A stretch of 64,000 nucleotides of DNA from assembly GCA_038528965.1 (NCBI GenBank), contig JBCBEC010000007.1, forward strand, positions 1 through 64,000, written 5' to 3'. Below are positions 31,832 to 41,087 of the stretch, piece by piece. Origin of the DNA: Lewinella sp038528965 (GTDB taxonomy: Bacteria; Bacteroidota; Bacteroidia; Chitinophagales; Saprospiraceae). The notes under the pieces were generated by a model. It made no database searches. It was not told the origin of the DNA and saw nothing but the letters and a program-made list of their open reading frames with translations. The position numbers were made by a program, and so were the translations under genes. Positions within the stretch are counted from its first letter, which is position 1; every line of letters starts with the position of its first letter.

Positions 31832-33241
31832 TTACCCCAACATCTCCAACAACCACCCCTTCTCTGTCAACGTAGCTTCTGCCTTGATACTCTTAAGGAG
31901 ACCTTCTCTCTCCCCGGGGTTGCCGCCCTGTAATTTCAACAAACGTCGGGTATAGCGAATCAAATTCCGGTAGTTGGTCCGATGGTAGCTGATCCCCGGT
32001 TTACGACGCAGGTAAGAAGAAAAGGCGTCCAGATGGCTTTGCAGTACTTCCCACTCTCCCAGTTCGTAGTAAATTTTAAGTAATAAGGTACGTGCTCCAA
32101 GGTTTAGCAGCAGATCGTGATAATTCGCCTGCTGTAGCAGTGGCATTGCCTCTTCATATCGTTGCCCTACATAAGCAATCTTTGCCCGGCTAAAGTTGTA
32201 CATGCGATTGCGGTAGCGGCGTTCCAGTTTTTCAGTCCACTGCTCAATGAAAGTTTCTGCGTAGGCAATGTCTTCTATTTGTAGGGCGGCGGAAACAATG
32301 TTGTGGTAAGTAAAGCGTGAGAGCACTCCATTGCGCAGTAGATAGCCCTGCTCCAAGCCACTCCGGTACAGTGCCATTACTTGTTGGAAATAACTTCGCC
32401 GACCAGAGTTAACCTGTCGCACACCAAAGTTAATCGCTAGTAGGTACAAATCACGTGCCTCTGACTCTGGTAAAGATGCCGCGTGCGAAAACAAGCTCGT
32501 GGTAAAAGTTTTAAAGAGCTCCTCATTTTCGGCTTGCTGTAGGACTTGAATACCATTGTAGTAGAGGCGTAAAGCAGGAACATCTTCAATTGCTTCTGAA
32601 GGTAAATCTGCGATATACTGATCCAGATCCGATGGCTCCCAGCCCCACTGGTATACTTGTGCGTGGTTGAGCAACCACATATTTTGGCGCAGCTTCATGG
32701 CCATAAAGGCTCGGTCTAAACTCTGGCTCAACTGGGCAAAATCGTCATCTTTTTCTGGCCGTTGGGTTAAGGACTGACGGTAGTAGGCTTCTTGATAGCG
32801 ATAAGTACGTAGCCAATATTCCGCATTTTGAATCTCTTCTTTTTCCAATAGGCGGCGTGACTCCCTTAACAATTTAGTATGTAGCTGATTTTGGGAACGC
32901 CCTTGCAAAGCCGCCGCCACCCGCATTTTTAGCTCAAACTCATCCTCTAACGTAGCCTCAACTGCTAAAAACCGCTCAACCTGCCGGCTGAGATTGCTTT
33001 GTAACAAGCGCCAGGCCTGATCATCGAAAGATTTAGTGGTATAAATTTCTTTCCAGAGGACCGTCTTATCTGGAAGCATTTCAGGCAACTCGTAGCGCAG
33101 AATTGCCTCTGCTAAATCACAAATATCAGCCCTTCTATTGTGATAGGGAGAAGCCAAAAACTGTCGAAATGCGGACTGTTCTCGCTTGGAGAGCGAAAAA
33201 ATGAGCTGTACAGAACGAGAAAGAACGCTACTTTTCACCAT
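31832..33241 (-). CDS. All-helical protein of unknown function (module copy A)
   Basis: 469 residues from the ATG at 33241 (MVKSSVLSRSVQ). There is no signal peptide and no membrane helix, so it is cytoplasmic. The predicted content is nearly all helix in TPR/HAT-like pairs. It is paralogous to the protein at 60628-62022: FRQFLASPYHNRRAD against FGSLLETPAFNRRAE near residue 27, KSFDDQAWRLLQSNLSRQVE against KSYSDRDWYLMLSRLQQLLE near 75, and NYRNLIRYTRRLLKL against HYQYLINYTRRLLQL near 430. I recognise no named family. It is divergent from a large T9SS surface protein 174 bp away, and the paralogue has the same arrangement. Confidence 0.85.
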   Translation of the reverse strand: MVKSSVLSRSVQLIFSLSKREQSAFRQFLASPYHNRRADICDLAEAILRYELPEMLPDKTVLWKEIYTTKSFDDQAWRLLQSNLSRQVERFLAVEATLEDEFELKMRVAAALQGRSQNQLHTKLLRESRRLLEKEEIQNAEYWLRTYRYQEAYYRQSLTQRPEKDDDFAQLSQSLDRAFMAMKLRQNMWLLNHAQVYQWGWEPSDLDQYIADLPSEAIEDVPALRLYYNGIQVLQQAENEELFKTFTTSLFSHAASLPESEARDLYLLAINFGVRQVNSGRRSYFQQVMALYRSGLEQGYLLRNGVLSRFTYHNIVSAALQIEDIAYAETFIEQWTEKLERRYRNRMYNFSRAKIAYVGQRYEEAMPLLQQANYHDLLLNLGARTLLLKIYYELGEWEVLQSHLDAFSSYLRRKPGISYHRTNYRNLIRYTRRLLKLQGGNPGEREGLLKSIKAEATLTEKGWLLEMLG

Positions 33242-33415
33242 ATAAGTCAAATACTGAATAGATTATCACCACTGATAATCAATATTATAAACATAAAAAC
33301 ATACAAATTTATAGCTACAATAGTCGTTTTTTGTTTTTGTAGATATATCCTAAAGGAGTCACTTTTGTCATGTCAACAGATCAGAACACCCTATCCCAGA
33401 ACTAAAAATGCGATC

Positions 33416-36124
33416 ATGAAAAGTCTAAATATCTACCTACACCTGCTGCTTGCAGCACTTCTTCTTTTCGGTTTTACAGTGATACATGCACAAGAAGAAT
33501 GTACTCCTGACGTTACCGCACCAGTGGCTATATGCGATGCAGACTTGCACGTTACTGCAGTTGAAGGTGCCGGTGCTCTAATTTGGAACTATGATATTGA
33601 CGAGGGCTCCTTTGACCTTTGCTCCAACGTTGATCTCTTCCTTACTCGCCTTGAGGACGATACTGGCATGGCCCCTAATACTTCTTCGGTTCTGTTGCCC
33701 GATGAGTTAGGAACCTATCAGGTAGTACTTTACGTCGTTGATGAGGCTGGTAACGAAAACAATTGTTGGACGGACATCACCGTCACTGATGTTGCAACTG
33801 GGCCCTGTGCTACTGATGAAGAACCACCTGCAATCATCTGTATTAATGGTTTGGCCATATCACTGATTCCAGAGACCAATTCTGCTACGGTCTGGGCAAA
33901 CGACTTCCAAGCAGTACCTACAACTGATAATTGTTCAGAAAATCCTACTATAACCATTAACCTACTGAGTGAAAGTACGGGCGCTCCCCAAGGAGCTCCA
34001 TCCTTAACTTTTTATACTCCGGGAACCTACGAGGTAGAAATATGGGCCATCGATGACTTTGGCAACTTCACCTCCTGTGAGACCTACATACTGGTGCAGC
34101 AAATAGCAGGTTGCGATGATGATACTACTCCCCCGGTCCCCATTTGTTTATCCCAGTTACAGGTCAGCCGCTTCGCAGGAACCGATGTCGTGCTAACCGG
34201 CGAAGATTTCGATGCCGGAACCTACGACAACTGTGGAAGTTTCGAGTTTCGCTTGGTGCTAGCATCAGAATCTGACGGAAGTCTTCCCAGCGCTACCTCT
34301 ATTACTTTACCATCACAGACGGGCACCTACGTGGTAGAAGTTTGGGCTGTAGATGATAGTGGCAATGCCAACTTCTGCGTCACAAGCGTCACTTTCGCCA
34401 ATATTTACTATTCCGTTTTTGGTCAAGTCTTTCAGGACGAAAACGACAACTGTGCGCTGGATGATGGTGAAGAGGACTCTGGCTTTGGGGGTTGGCAAGT
34501 ACGAGCCACTGACGTGGAAACCGGTATTAGCGAAATGGTCAGTACCGATGCTGATGGAGGGTACAACCTTATCCTAAGTCTTCCTACAGATGAAGCCCGT
34601 AATATTGAAGTAGAATTATTGTTGCCAGATGGTGTTAGTACGGGTTGCCCCACAAACCTCCTGCTGGAGGACTACTACCAACCCACTGGCACAGTGGACT
34701 TCGCCATGGGCCTGGCAGAAGATTGTGAATACTTGACCGTAGACCTTGCTACGCCCTTCTTACGCCGCTGTTTTCCCAATACAATTTTCATTCAATACAA
34801 CAACTTCTCTGCGACAGATACCGAAAACGTTACTGTTACGGTAGAACTTGATGACTACCTGGCTATCCAATCTGCTTCCTTGCCTTACTCCGCTCTTGGT
34901 GACAACCAATACCTATTTGATATAGGAACGGTTCCTGCCGCTTCTAGTGGCCAATTTGTGATTGAAGCTTTGCTGAGCTGTGAGGCCGAACTAGGACAAA
35001 CCCACTGCCTAAACGCCAGTATTGAACCATTCACTTGCACCACCGAAGATGATTTTGCCGAACTAATAATTAGCGGCGAATGCGATGAATTAGGTGATGA
35101 AGTTCGCTTTACCGTGCGCAATGCCGGAACGGTAAATATGACCCAGGCTCAGGAAGTGCGCATCGTTGAGGACGTAATTATGTATATGAATGGAAATCCA
35201 CTGCAGCTTGATGCTGGCAGTGAAGAACAGTTTACTTACCCTGCCAATGGCGCTACCTGGCGACTGGAAATTCCACAAGATGCCAGCTATCCTTACGGTG
35301 GAATAGCCGCAGCCTTTGTGGAAGGCTGTGGTGGATTCACTCCGGGCATGGCTACGCAGTTTAGCCTCAGCAGCACCAATCCGAATGAAGACCAACTCTG
35401 CCTGGAGAATATTGGTGCCTATGATCCCAATGACAAGCAAGCGCTGCCCAAAGGATACGGAGAAGCCCACTACATCGAAGCTAACACCCCACTGGAATAT
35501 TTGATCCGCTTCCAGAATACCGGTACTGATACTGCTTTCAACATCCGTATTGAAGACCAGATCAGTGAATACCTAGATCCCAGTAGCATCCGTCCAGGCG
35601 CAGCCAGTCATCCCTATCGCATGGAGTTGAAAGAAGATGGCCTACTCATTTTCCACTTCGATAATATCATGCTACCAGATAGTAATGTGAATTTGGCTGG
35701 CTCCAACGGCTTCGTGCAGTTTAGCATCGAGCAGCTTCCCGATAACCCCATTAATACCATTATTGAAAACACCGCGGGCATCTATTTCGATTTCAACGAC
35801 CCAATCATTACAAACACGGTCTGGCACACGATTGGCGAAGACTTCATCATGGTCCAGTCCTACGAAGTTCTACGCCCGGACTTGCAGCTTACCATTGCCC
35901 CTAACCCTGTACAAACCCGAACCCATATTCGGCTGGAAGGCGAAACAGTTTTCAATGGCTCATGCCAAGTCTATGATGCCCAGGGGCGTCTGCTGCAGCA
36001 GATACCGATGCAGCATAATGAGCTGTGGATTGAGCGCTCGCAGCTACCTCACGATGGTCTGTTTCTCTTTAGGATAAGCAGCGAAGGGGTAGTTCTAGCC
36101 CAGGGGAAACTTATTGCTCAGTAA
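33416..36124 (+). CDS. Large T9SS surface protein with HYR-like and B-type repeats (module copy A)
   Basis: 902 residues from the ATG at 33416. The signal peptide is MKSLNIYLHLLLAALLLFGF and following. Three HYR-like Ig repeats (about 30-330) each contain a PP-ICxxxL start, a DNCxxxx strand and a GTYxVEVWAVDDxGN end. A Cna-B/SdrD-type domain starts at about 331 (YSVFGQVFQDENDNCALDDG). A module starting VDLATPFLRRCFPNTIFIQY (about 441) contains an IGAYDPNDKQALPKGYGEAH segment (about 665) and an ENTAGIYFDFNDPIITNT segment. The T9SS sorting tail begins at about 825 (LTIAPNPVQ). This whole C-terminal module recurs in the 56180 protein. It is probably surface-anchored. The start at 33416 is preferred over the in-frame upstream extension. 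Confidence 0.92.
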   Translation: MKSLNIYLHLLLAALLLFGFTVIHAQEECTPDVTAPVAICDADLHVTAVEGAGALIWNYDIDEGSFDLCSNVDLFLTRLEDDTGMAPNTSSVLLPDELGTYQVVLYVVDEAGNENNCWTDITVTDVATGPCATDEEPPAIICINGLAISLIPETNSATVWANDFQAVPTTDNCSENPTITINLLSESTGAPQGAPSLTFYTPGTYEVEIWAIDDFGNFTSCETYILVQQIAGCDDDTTPPVPICLSQLQVSRFAGTDVVLTGEDFDAGTYDNCGSFEFRLVLASESDGSLPSATSITLPSQTGTYVVEVWAVDDSGNANFCVTSVTFANIYYSVFGQVFQDENDNCALDDGEEDSGFGGWQVRATDVETGISEMVSTDADGGYNLILSLPTDEARNIEVELLLPDGVSTGCPTNLLLEDYYQPTGTVDFAMGLAEDCEYLTVDLATPFLRRCFPNTIFIQYNNFSATDTENVTVTVELDDYLAIQSASLPYSALGDNQYLFDIGTVPAASSGQFVIEALLSCEAELGQTHCLNASIEPFTCTTEDDFAELIISGECDELGDEVRFTVRNAGTVNMTQAQEVRIVEDVIMYMNGNPLQLDAGSEEQFTYPANGATWRLEIPQDASYPYGGIAAAFVEGCGGFTPGMATQFSLSSTNPNEDQLCLENIGAYDPNDKQALPKGYGEAHYIEANTPLEYLIRFQNTGTDTAFNIRIEDQISEYLDPSSIRPGAASHPYRMELKEDGLLIFHFDNIMLPDSNVNLAGSNGFVQFSIEQLPDNPINTIIENTAGIYFDFNDPIITNTVWHTIGEDFIMVQSYEVLRPDLQLTIAPNPVQTRTHIRLEGETVFNGSCQVYDAQGRLLQQIPMQHNELWIERSQLPHDGLFLFRISSEGVVLAQGKLIAQ

Positions 36125-36155
36125 TAATCTCTAGTTAATATTCCAAAACTTTGCG

Positions 36156-36188
36156 AAGCCTCATCAAGCAGTTGGTGAGGCTTTTTTT
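36156..36188 (+). terminator. Rho-independent terminator of the 33416-36124 gene
   Basis: AAGCCTCATCAA (36156-36167) and TTGGTGAGGCTT (36172-36183) pair with one G-U pair around a 4-nt loop, followed by a T-run (CTTTTTTTC). The next 220 bp to 36410 hold no gene I can support. Confidence 0.85.
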
Positions 36189-36410
36189 CTTGCGGTCCAT
36201 TGCTGAATTGTTTTCATTCCAATCTTTATCTCCGCATCGCACAAACCCATTAAGCCTGTGGCTACAACAACATCTCTTACTTCAATGGGCGTTTCAAGGA
36301 TATCGTAGGACAAACACCGGGTATTTTTAAGCGAAGCTATCGATCTACCTAAGGATAAAATAATCACCAGACTTTATGGTATTTTCACCTCTCCAAAAAA
36401 TACCAATACT

Positions 36411-37082
36411 TTGCGCAAATTTGCCATCTCTGACATTCACGGCTGCCTAAAGACCTTTGAAGCTCTTCTTGATCAAATTCAGTTTACGACTCAAGACGAG
36501 CTCTACCTATTGGGTGATTATATTGACCGGGGCCCAGATAGTAAGGGCGTAATAGATTTGATCTGGAAAATGCAAGCCGATGGCTACCAAGTCAAGTGCC
36601 TTAGAGGTAATCACGAAGAGATGTTACTCAACATTTTTGATGATCCTTTTGATCCCTATCACCGAGGTGATCAGCAATTGCTGGCTAGCTTTGGTGTATA
36701 CCATGCGCACAGTATTCCCGAGCCTTATCTAGACTGGTGCGCACAACTGCCCTATTTTTTCGAAGTAGATAATTACCTCTTAGTGCATGCCGGCTTTGAC
36801 TTTAGCACTTCAGAACCACTACGGGATACCTATGCCATGCTGTGGATTCGAAATTGGCGGGCTGATATTGATCGGCAATGGCTTAATGGTCGCATAGTGG
36901 TGCACGGGCACACGCCTACTCCGCGCCCCGCCATTGAAATGTACCTAGAGGCCGTAGAAAGCACACCACAAATCATCATCGACAATGGCTGTGTATATCA
37001 CGGCCGGCACTCTGATCTAGGTGCGCTTTGTGCTCTAGAACTGGGAACAAGACAGATGTACTTTCAGGAATACGAGGGCTAA
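36411..37082 (+). CDS. Serine/threonine-type metallophosphatase
   Basis: 223 residues. It has the four calcineurin-like metallophosphoesterase signatures: DIHG (about 8-11), GDYIDRG (about 35-41), GNHE (about 65-68) and VHGHTP (about 163-168). These resemble bacterial PrpA/PrpB-type phosphatases and Ap4A hydrolase. Two metal ions, usually Mn, are coordinated by the Asp, His and Asn residues in these motifs. The substrate could be phosphoproteins or dinucleotides. The only usable start is TTG at 36411, since no in-frame ATG precedes DIHG. That TTG overlaps a possible promoter element (TACTTTG). The stop codon overlaps the convergent PPTase gene by 4 bp. Confidence 0.92.
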   Translation: MRKFAISDIHGCLKTFEALLDQIQFTTQDELYLLGDYIDRGPDSKGVIDLIWKMQADGYQVKCLRGNHEEMLLNIFDDPFDPYHRGDQQLLASFGVYHAHSIPEPYLDWCAQLPYFFEVDNYLLVHAGFDFSTSEPLRDTYAMLWIRNWRADIDRQWLNGRIVVHGHTPTPRPAIEMYLEAVESTPQIIIDNGCVYHGRHSDLGALCALELGTRQMYFQEYEG

Positions 37083-37726
37083 GAACGTTCTACCGCCCAA
37101 ACTAACATGTAGCCATCTGCCGACCGCTCGTAGAAGATATCAAAGCTCAAATACTCATCATCTTTACGTACTAAACCAGTCGTTGATCCGGTAGGCGTAG
37201 CACAGGAAATGGGCGCTACTTTTATGTGATCAATAAAATCCAGCTTACGCCGGCCGTGTGCTTTGTACAGAGCTTCCTTTGCGCCCCAGTAAAAGTGCAA
37301 TTGATCTAACTCCGTTTCCGGACGAATACTCTCCTTTTCGGGTGGACACAGGAATTTGTGCGCCAAACGAGTAATCTTAGGAACAATGAATTGGATATCA
37401 ATACCACACAAGCGGGGCGAAGCAATAGCTGCCGCTAAGGCTTTGGAATGGGAAATAGAAATATGCCACGGAGATTGATCTAAATGTGGTTTGCCGAATT
37501 CATCCTTCACAAAAGCCCCGCGCGTTTTTCTACCCGACATCTGGTGTACCAACTGCCGTACCGCCAGCCATTCTACCCGGCGGCGGCCTTTAAGGCCACT
37601 GAGTTGACGTAACTCTGGCGGATAGAGTAGCAATTCTTCCATGAACCAAAGCTCTGGTTCGGTGATTTGCCAGATCCCAAGTTCCGCGGTAATCTCAGTC
37701 AATTTATCGTGGCGCAACAGAGGCAT
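37079..37726 (-). CDS. 4'-phosphopantetheinyl transferase superfamily protein
   Basis: 215 residues from the ATG at 37726 (MPLLRHDKLTEI); the open frame extends to 38095 but the extra part is unlike the family and runs into the next gene. The Sfp-type signatures are CGIDIQFIV (about 115-123), carrying the metal-binding Asp, and FYWGAKEALYKAHGRRKL (about 155-172, WxxKEAxxK). WHISISHSKALAAAIA near residue 97 is also typical. It moves the phosphopantetheine arm from CoA to an acyl-, peptidyl- or aryl-carrier Ser. No synthase cluster is in the window, so it may serve fatty-acid ACP or an unseen cluster. Confidence 0.88.
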   Translation of the reverse strand: MPLLRHDKLTEITAELGIWQITEPELWFMEELLLYPPELRQLSGLKGRRRVEWLAVRQLVHQMSGRKTRGAFVKDEFGKPHLDQSPWHISISHSKALAAAIASPRLCGIDIQFIVPKITRLAHKFLCPPEKESIRPETELDQLHFYWGAKEALYKAHGRRKLDFIDHIKVAPISCATPTGSTTGLVRKDDEYLSFDIFYERSADGYMLVWAVERS

Positions 37727-37896
37727 GAGAAGAGTAAAATGGTTCAAGTTTAAAATACAGCTAGACGGTGACTTCGCTCTAAACTCCCCAAATGTAGGGT
37801 ATTGTGGGAAATTTGTTTTTGACTTTGTTAATTCTCTTTTGCCGCATATGCTTAGCCCCCTAAATGTCGTCTTTATTTCAAACCCAGTACTTAAAA

Positions 37897-38625
37897 ATGC
37901 GATTCTCTCTCGTTCTACTCTTACTGCCTCTTCTGGCTTTTGCCCAAAGCCCAGATACACCATCCCTGGACCAACAAGCAGCCAAACGGGCCATAAAAAT
38001 TGGCTTGCTCTCTCAGTTTGATGCTCCTCTGGATAACAAATACGTTTACACGATTGATGGTCCTCTCTTGCGTTTTCGGCGTTCAGCACGCCCAAACTTG
38101 AACCTAGACGTACAGGTATTTAAGGACCTACCTCACCTTTACCTCACGGCTGGCGTCGGTTTCCAAGAAATTGATGCCTCGATTGATACTATGGTGCAGG
38201 ATGAACGCCTTACGGCCTTGCACCTGGGTTACTACGAAGATGTAGAAATGAGCTATTGGCAAATGACGCTTGGCTTTAAATTGGAATTATTTGGCCATTC
38301 GCGCTTCTCACCCTACATACACCCCAATTTGCTATTTGGCATCCCTGCAAAGATGACTTATCAGGTCGATTATACGCATTCAGACACTCCGGATGGATTA
38401 GAATATACCGTAGTGGAAGGTGGTACCCTGGCTAGTATGGGTTATATGTTCCAATCTGGTATTCGGTCGCAAATTAACCAACGCTTTACCGTCAATCTTG
38501 GATTTTATTACGCCAACCTCAGTTTCGACAAAGACTGGCCCAGTATACCATTACGTCAGCTTGGAAAAGACTTTCTGCGCCTGGACAACGGCGGTTGGGA
38601 TCTCGCTCTACAATATCGCCTATGA
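37897..38625 (+). CDS. Outer-membrane beta-barrel protein, array member 1
   Basis: 242 residues from the ATG at 37897 (MRFSLVLLLLPLLAFAQ signal). The mature part alternates strands with glycine turns: AIKIGLLSQFDAPLDNKYVY, LYLTAGVGF, MTLGFKLELFGHSRFSPYIH and RFTVNLGFYYANLSF. It ends GWDLALQYRL. An RFSPYIHPNL piece matches RFSPYLGWQ and RFSPYLSYL in members 3 and 4. It is the first of a tandem family of five, and the next ATG overlaps this stop codon (ATGA). The family is not recognised beyond porin-like barrel. Strong divergence within the array suggests variation in surface loops. Confidence 0.85.
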   Translation: MRFSLVLLLLPLLAFAQSPDTPSLDQQAAKRAIKIGLLSQFDAPLDNKYVYTIDGPLLRFRRSARPNLNLDVQVFKDLPHLYLTAGVGFQEIDASIDTMVQDERLTALHLGYYEDVEMSYWQMTLGFKLELFGHSRFSPYIHPNLLFGIPAKMTYQVDYTHSDTPDGLEYTVVEGGTLASMGYMFQSGIRSQINQRFTVNLGFYYANLSFDKDWPSIPLRQLGKDFLRLDNGGWDLALQYRL

Positions 38626-39350
38626 AACCACTGCACCTCATTGTACTGCTACTGTTGCCCTACTTGAGCTTGGCTCAAATAGTCTCTCCCCAGGCAGCTG
38701 GGCAACAAGAGACCCGCTTGGGTGTAACCATTCTAAGAGATGCGGGGTATAATTCCCCCTACCAGTGGTCTGCTAACTTAATCAGCACGCGCTTACAGCG
38801 AAAGCTGGCCGCCAACATCAGCTTAGATCGACAACTACATCCCAAACTATTCAGTTGGAGGGCTATTACGAACTTTGGTTATCATCGTGCCCAAATTGAG
38901 ACCACTGCCGCTGAATTAGCTGAATTGAGAACGCCAACGGAAGTGGGATTCGTGGCCAATTTCAAGTTGGATTATTTTCATCTCAGCTCTGGCCTGATAT
39001 TGGAGCCTTTTCCAGAACGAAGGAGCCGTCCTTATTTGAGTGGCCTAGTGATTGTCACCCTACCTACCCAGTTTAGATTTGACTATCGCCAACCCGATGT
39101 ATCACTCTCTGGTACACCTCAAACTTTTCAGCACCGAGCGAATATAAGCCCTAGCTTGGGTTGGCAAATTGAAGGCGGCTGGCACATCGATCTGAATGAC
39201 AAATGGGGACTGGCCTTTGGTTTGCATTATAAGGAGTTGGTCCACACCCACAACTGGATTCCTACTGGTGGCAGTTTTGCTCCTACCGAATATACGGTAC
39301 TTGCTATTAATACGGTCGGCGGGCATATTCGTTGGCTGTACCGCTGGTAG
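38622..39350 (+). CDS. Outer-membrane beta-barrel protein, array member 2
   Basis: 242 residues from the ATG at 38622, which overlaps the previous TGA by 4 bp, so translation is probably coupled. The signal peptide is MKPLHLIVLLLLPYLSLAQ. The mature barrel shares layout and some motifs with its neighbours: LGVTILRDAGYNSPYQWSAN, LDYFHLSSGLILEPFPERRS and RPYLSGLVIVTLPTQFRFDY. It has a distinct C-terminus ending in LYRW, where the terminal aromatic suits barrel assembly. It is the most divergent of the four intact copies. Confidence 0.85.
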   Translation: MKPLHLIVLLLLPYLSLAQIVSPQAAGQQETRLGVTILRDAGYNSPYQWSANLISTRLQRKLAANISLDRQLHPKLFSWRAITNFGYHRAQIETTAAELAELRTPTEVGFVANFKLDYFHLSSGLILEPFPERRSRPYLSGLVIVTLPTQFRFDYRQPDVSLSGTPQTFQHRANISPSLGWQIEGGWHIDLNDKWGLAFGLHYKELVHTHNWIPTGGSFAPTEYTVLAINTVGGHIRWLYRW

Positions 39351-39438
39351 CCATTGGCTTTACTTACCAGTAAAGGCCTGACCAACAGGACTTCGACTTC
39401 TTAACCTTTTGCTAATTGTTCAATTAACGACTTCCGTA

Positions 39439-40176
39439 ATGATGCGTTTCTTCTCAATTCTTATACTCAATGCGCTTTGCCTATTTGCAGTTGCTCAATC
39501 TAGCACCACTACCCCCATCCAAGACGAAGAAGTTAGGAGATGGCGAATAGGGATCAGCTTGCAAAGCGACAATGGATTTACCAATCCCTACATCCGAACC
39601 AGCGTGATCATCCTTCCACTAGTAGATCGAAAGGACGCGGTGGTGTTTGCTGCGGACTATCAGATATTCGCCAAATTGCCCATTCTGTTTGTAACCTCAG
39701 AATTTAGCATTTTCCAGGGCACCGCTGGGAACGACGACTTTCGCTGGCTTGCTGCTAATGATTGGCCAGGTGAGCCTTTTCTTGAACACGCTGACATCCG
39801 CTACCTTCATGCTGGCCTGGGCTTGCGTATTGAACCGCTCGCTAAGCGCCGATTCTCCCCCTATTTGGGTTGGCAATTACACGTATCTGTTCCCCGGAGA
39901 TTGGAATACGCTTACGAAAGTTTCAGTAGGCCGGGCTTTGGTCCAGTTGAACAGCTAGATATCACAGGAGGACGGAAAATTAACCAGGGCTGGAAATTTA
40001 ATGCTGGCCTCCGCGCGAAGCTTCATCCACGCTGGTCTGCATCTTTGGGGGTATATCATGCCTACATGGCTTTTTCATCGAAATGGGCAGGACTCGCACA
40101 ACGGCAATTCCTAGACAATGTGTTTATGCGCCTGGATATCGGTGGTGTGGAGTTCCGTTGCCAGTATTCGATATAG
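39439..40176 (+). CDS. Outer-membrane beta-barrel protein, array member 3
   Basis: 245 residues; an ATG at 39439 and another at 39442 are equally possible. The signal is MRFFSILILNALCLFAVAQ. Closest to member 4: WRIGISLQSDNGFTNPYIRT against WRIGAILHSDNSSPNPYLGT, and INQGWKFNAGLRAKLHPRWS against ISQGWKVNAGLRARLHPRWF. The RFSPYLGWQL strand is shared. It ends IEFRCQYSI-like (read VEFRCQYSI). The order and high similarity suggest a recent tandem duplication. The frame for member 4 starts 50 bp after this stop. Confidence 0.88.
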   Translation: MMRFFSILILNALCLFAVAQSSTTTPIQDEEVRRWRIGISLQSDNGFTNPYIRTSVIILPLVDRKDAVVFAADYQIFAKLPILFVTSEFSIFQGTAGNDDFRWLAANDWPGEPFLEHADIRYLHAGLGLRIEPLAKRRFSPYLGWQLHVSVPRRLEYAYESFSRPGFGPVEQLDITGGRKINQGWKFNAGLRAKLHPRWSASLGVYHAYMAFSSKWAGLAQRQFLDNVFMRLDIGGVEFRCQYSI

Positions 40177-40225
40177 GATCTTTCCCAAATTACCACCGAA
40201 CAGTTTCCTCTCAAAGCCGATCCGT

Positions 40226-40960
40226 ATGCGTTTTCTACCTGTAATCTTTATTTGCCTACTCTGGTTTTGCGCCTCGGCTCAGTCAGCAGAAGTGGCACCT
40301 ACCGTAAAGACCAAAAATAAAAGGTGGCGAATAGGTGCCATTCTCCACAGTGACAATAGTAGCCCTAATCCTTACTTAGGGACCGGCAGCTTGATTCTTC
40401 CCCGGACTGAGAGGAAGAATTCCCTCGTCTTGGCATCCGACTTTCAAGTCTTTCGTGCTATGCCCGTAATCTTTATCACTACTGAACTGGGGCATTACCG
40501 GGTAAGGGCTGGTAATGATAACCTTAATTGGCTGGATGCTAATAATTGGACTGGCGCCCCTTTTGTCGAAAGTGTCCAGATGAAATACACTCATTTCGCA
40601 ATCGGTATTCGAGCAGAACCTTTCGGACGTCATCGGTTTTCACCTTATCTCAGTTACCTAATGCAATATGCTTTCCCTAGGGACATAGCATATGATTATC
40701 AGAGTTTCACCTCCCCAACTTTCGGACCATTAGATATGGTTCAAATAAACGGCGGTGGGAAAATATCCCAAGGTTGGAAAGTCAACGCAGGGCTACGAGC
40801 TCGACTTCATCCACGTTGGTTTGCCTCCATTGGGTTCTATCACGTCTTCATGGATTTTTTGGCCGATTGGCCCGTCCTTAACCAACGCCGGTTTGTCCAA
40901 AGAACCTATATGCGGTTAGATGGCGGTGGGGTGGAGCTGCGCTGTCAGTTCGCCATTTGA
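40226..40960 (+). CDS. Outer-membrane beta-barrel protein, array member 4
   Basis: 244 residues from the ATG at 40226 (MRFLPVIFICLLWFCASAQ signal); an upstream extension to 40118 is spurious because it overlaps the previous gene. The barrel shares INGGGKISQGWKVNAGLRA with member 3 and YMRLDGGGVELRCQFAI at the end. No ligand or pore residues can be assigned. The downstream 40961-41087 is gene-free and leads into the decayed fifth copy. Confidence 0.9.
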   Translation: MRFLPVIFICLLWFCASAQSAEVAPTVKTKNKRWRIGAILHSDNSSPNPYLGTGSLILPRTERKNSLVLASDFQVFRAMPVIFITTELGHYRVRAGNDNLNWLDANNWTGAPFVESVQMKYTHFAIGIRAEPFGRHRFSPYLSYLMQYAFPRDIAYDYQSFTSPTFGPLDMVQINGGGKISQGWKVNAGLRARLHPRWFASIGFYHVFMDFLADWPVLNQRRFVQRTYMRLDGGGVELRCQFAI

Positions 40961-41087
40961 ATTATTTCGATTACATCAGCGACCATCCAACATAGCGTAA
41001 ACTGGTGATTGGTACAACCTAAAGTCACGAACCAAAACAAGGAAGGCCAGTACACCAACAAAACGATATTGATCAACTGAAGTCCCA

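Noticed and set aside
36164..36367. 67-residue minus-strand ORF after the T9SS protein
   Set aside because: Its C-terminus is encoded by the terminator hairpin and it resembles no family I know; it is probably a chance open frame, though a decayed fragment cannot be excluded.
37727..38095. N-terminal extension of the PPTase gene
   Set aside because: The added 123 residues overlap the start region of the divergent barrel gene and do not look like the Sfp family; the ATG at 37726 fits the family length.
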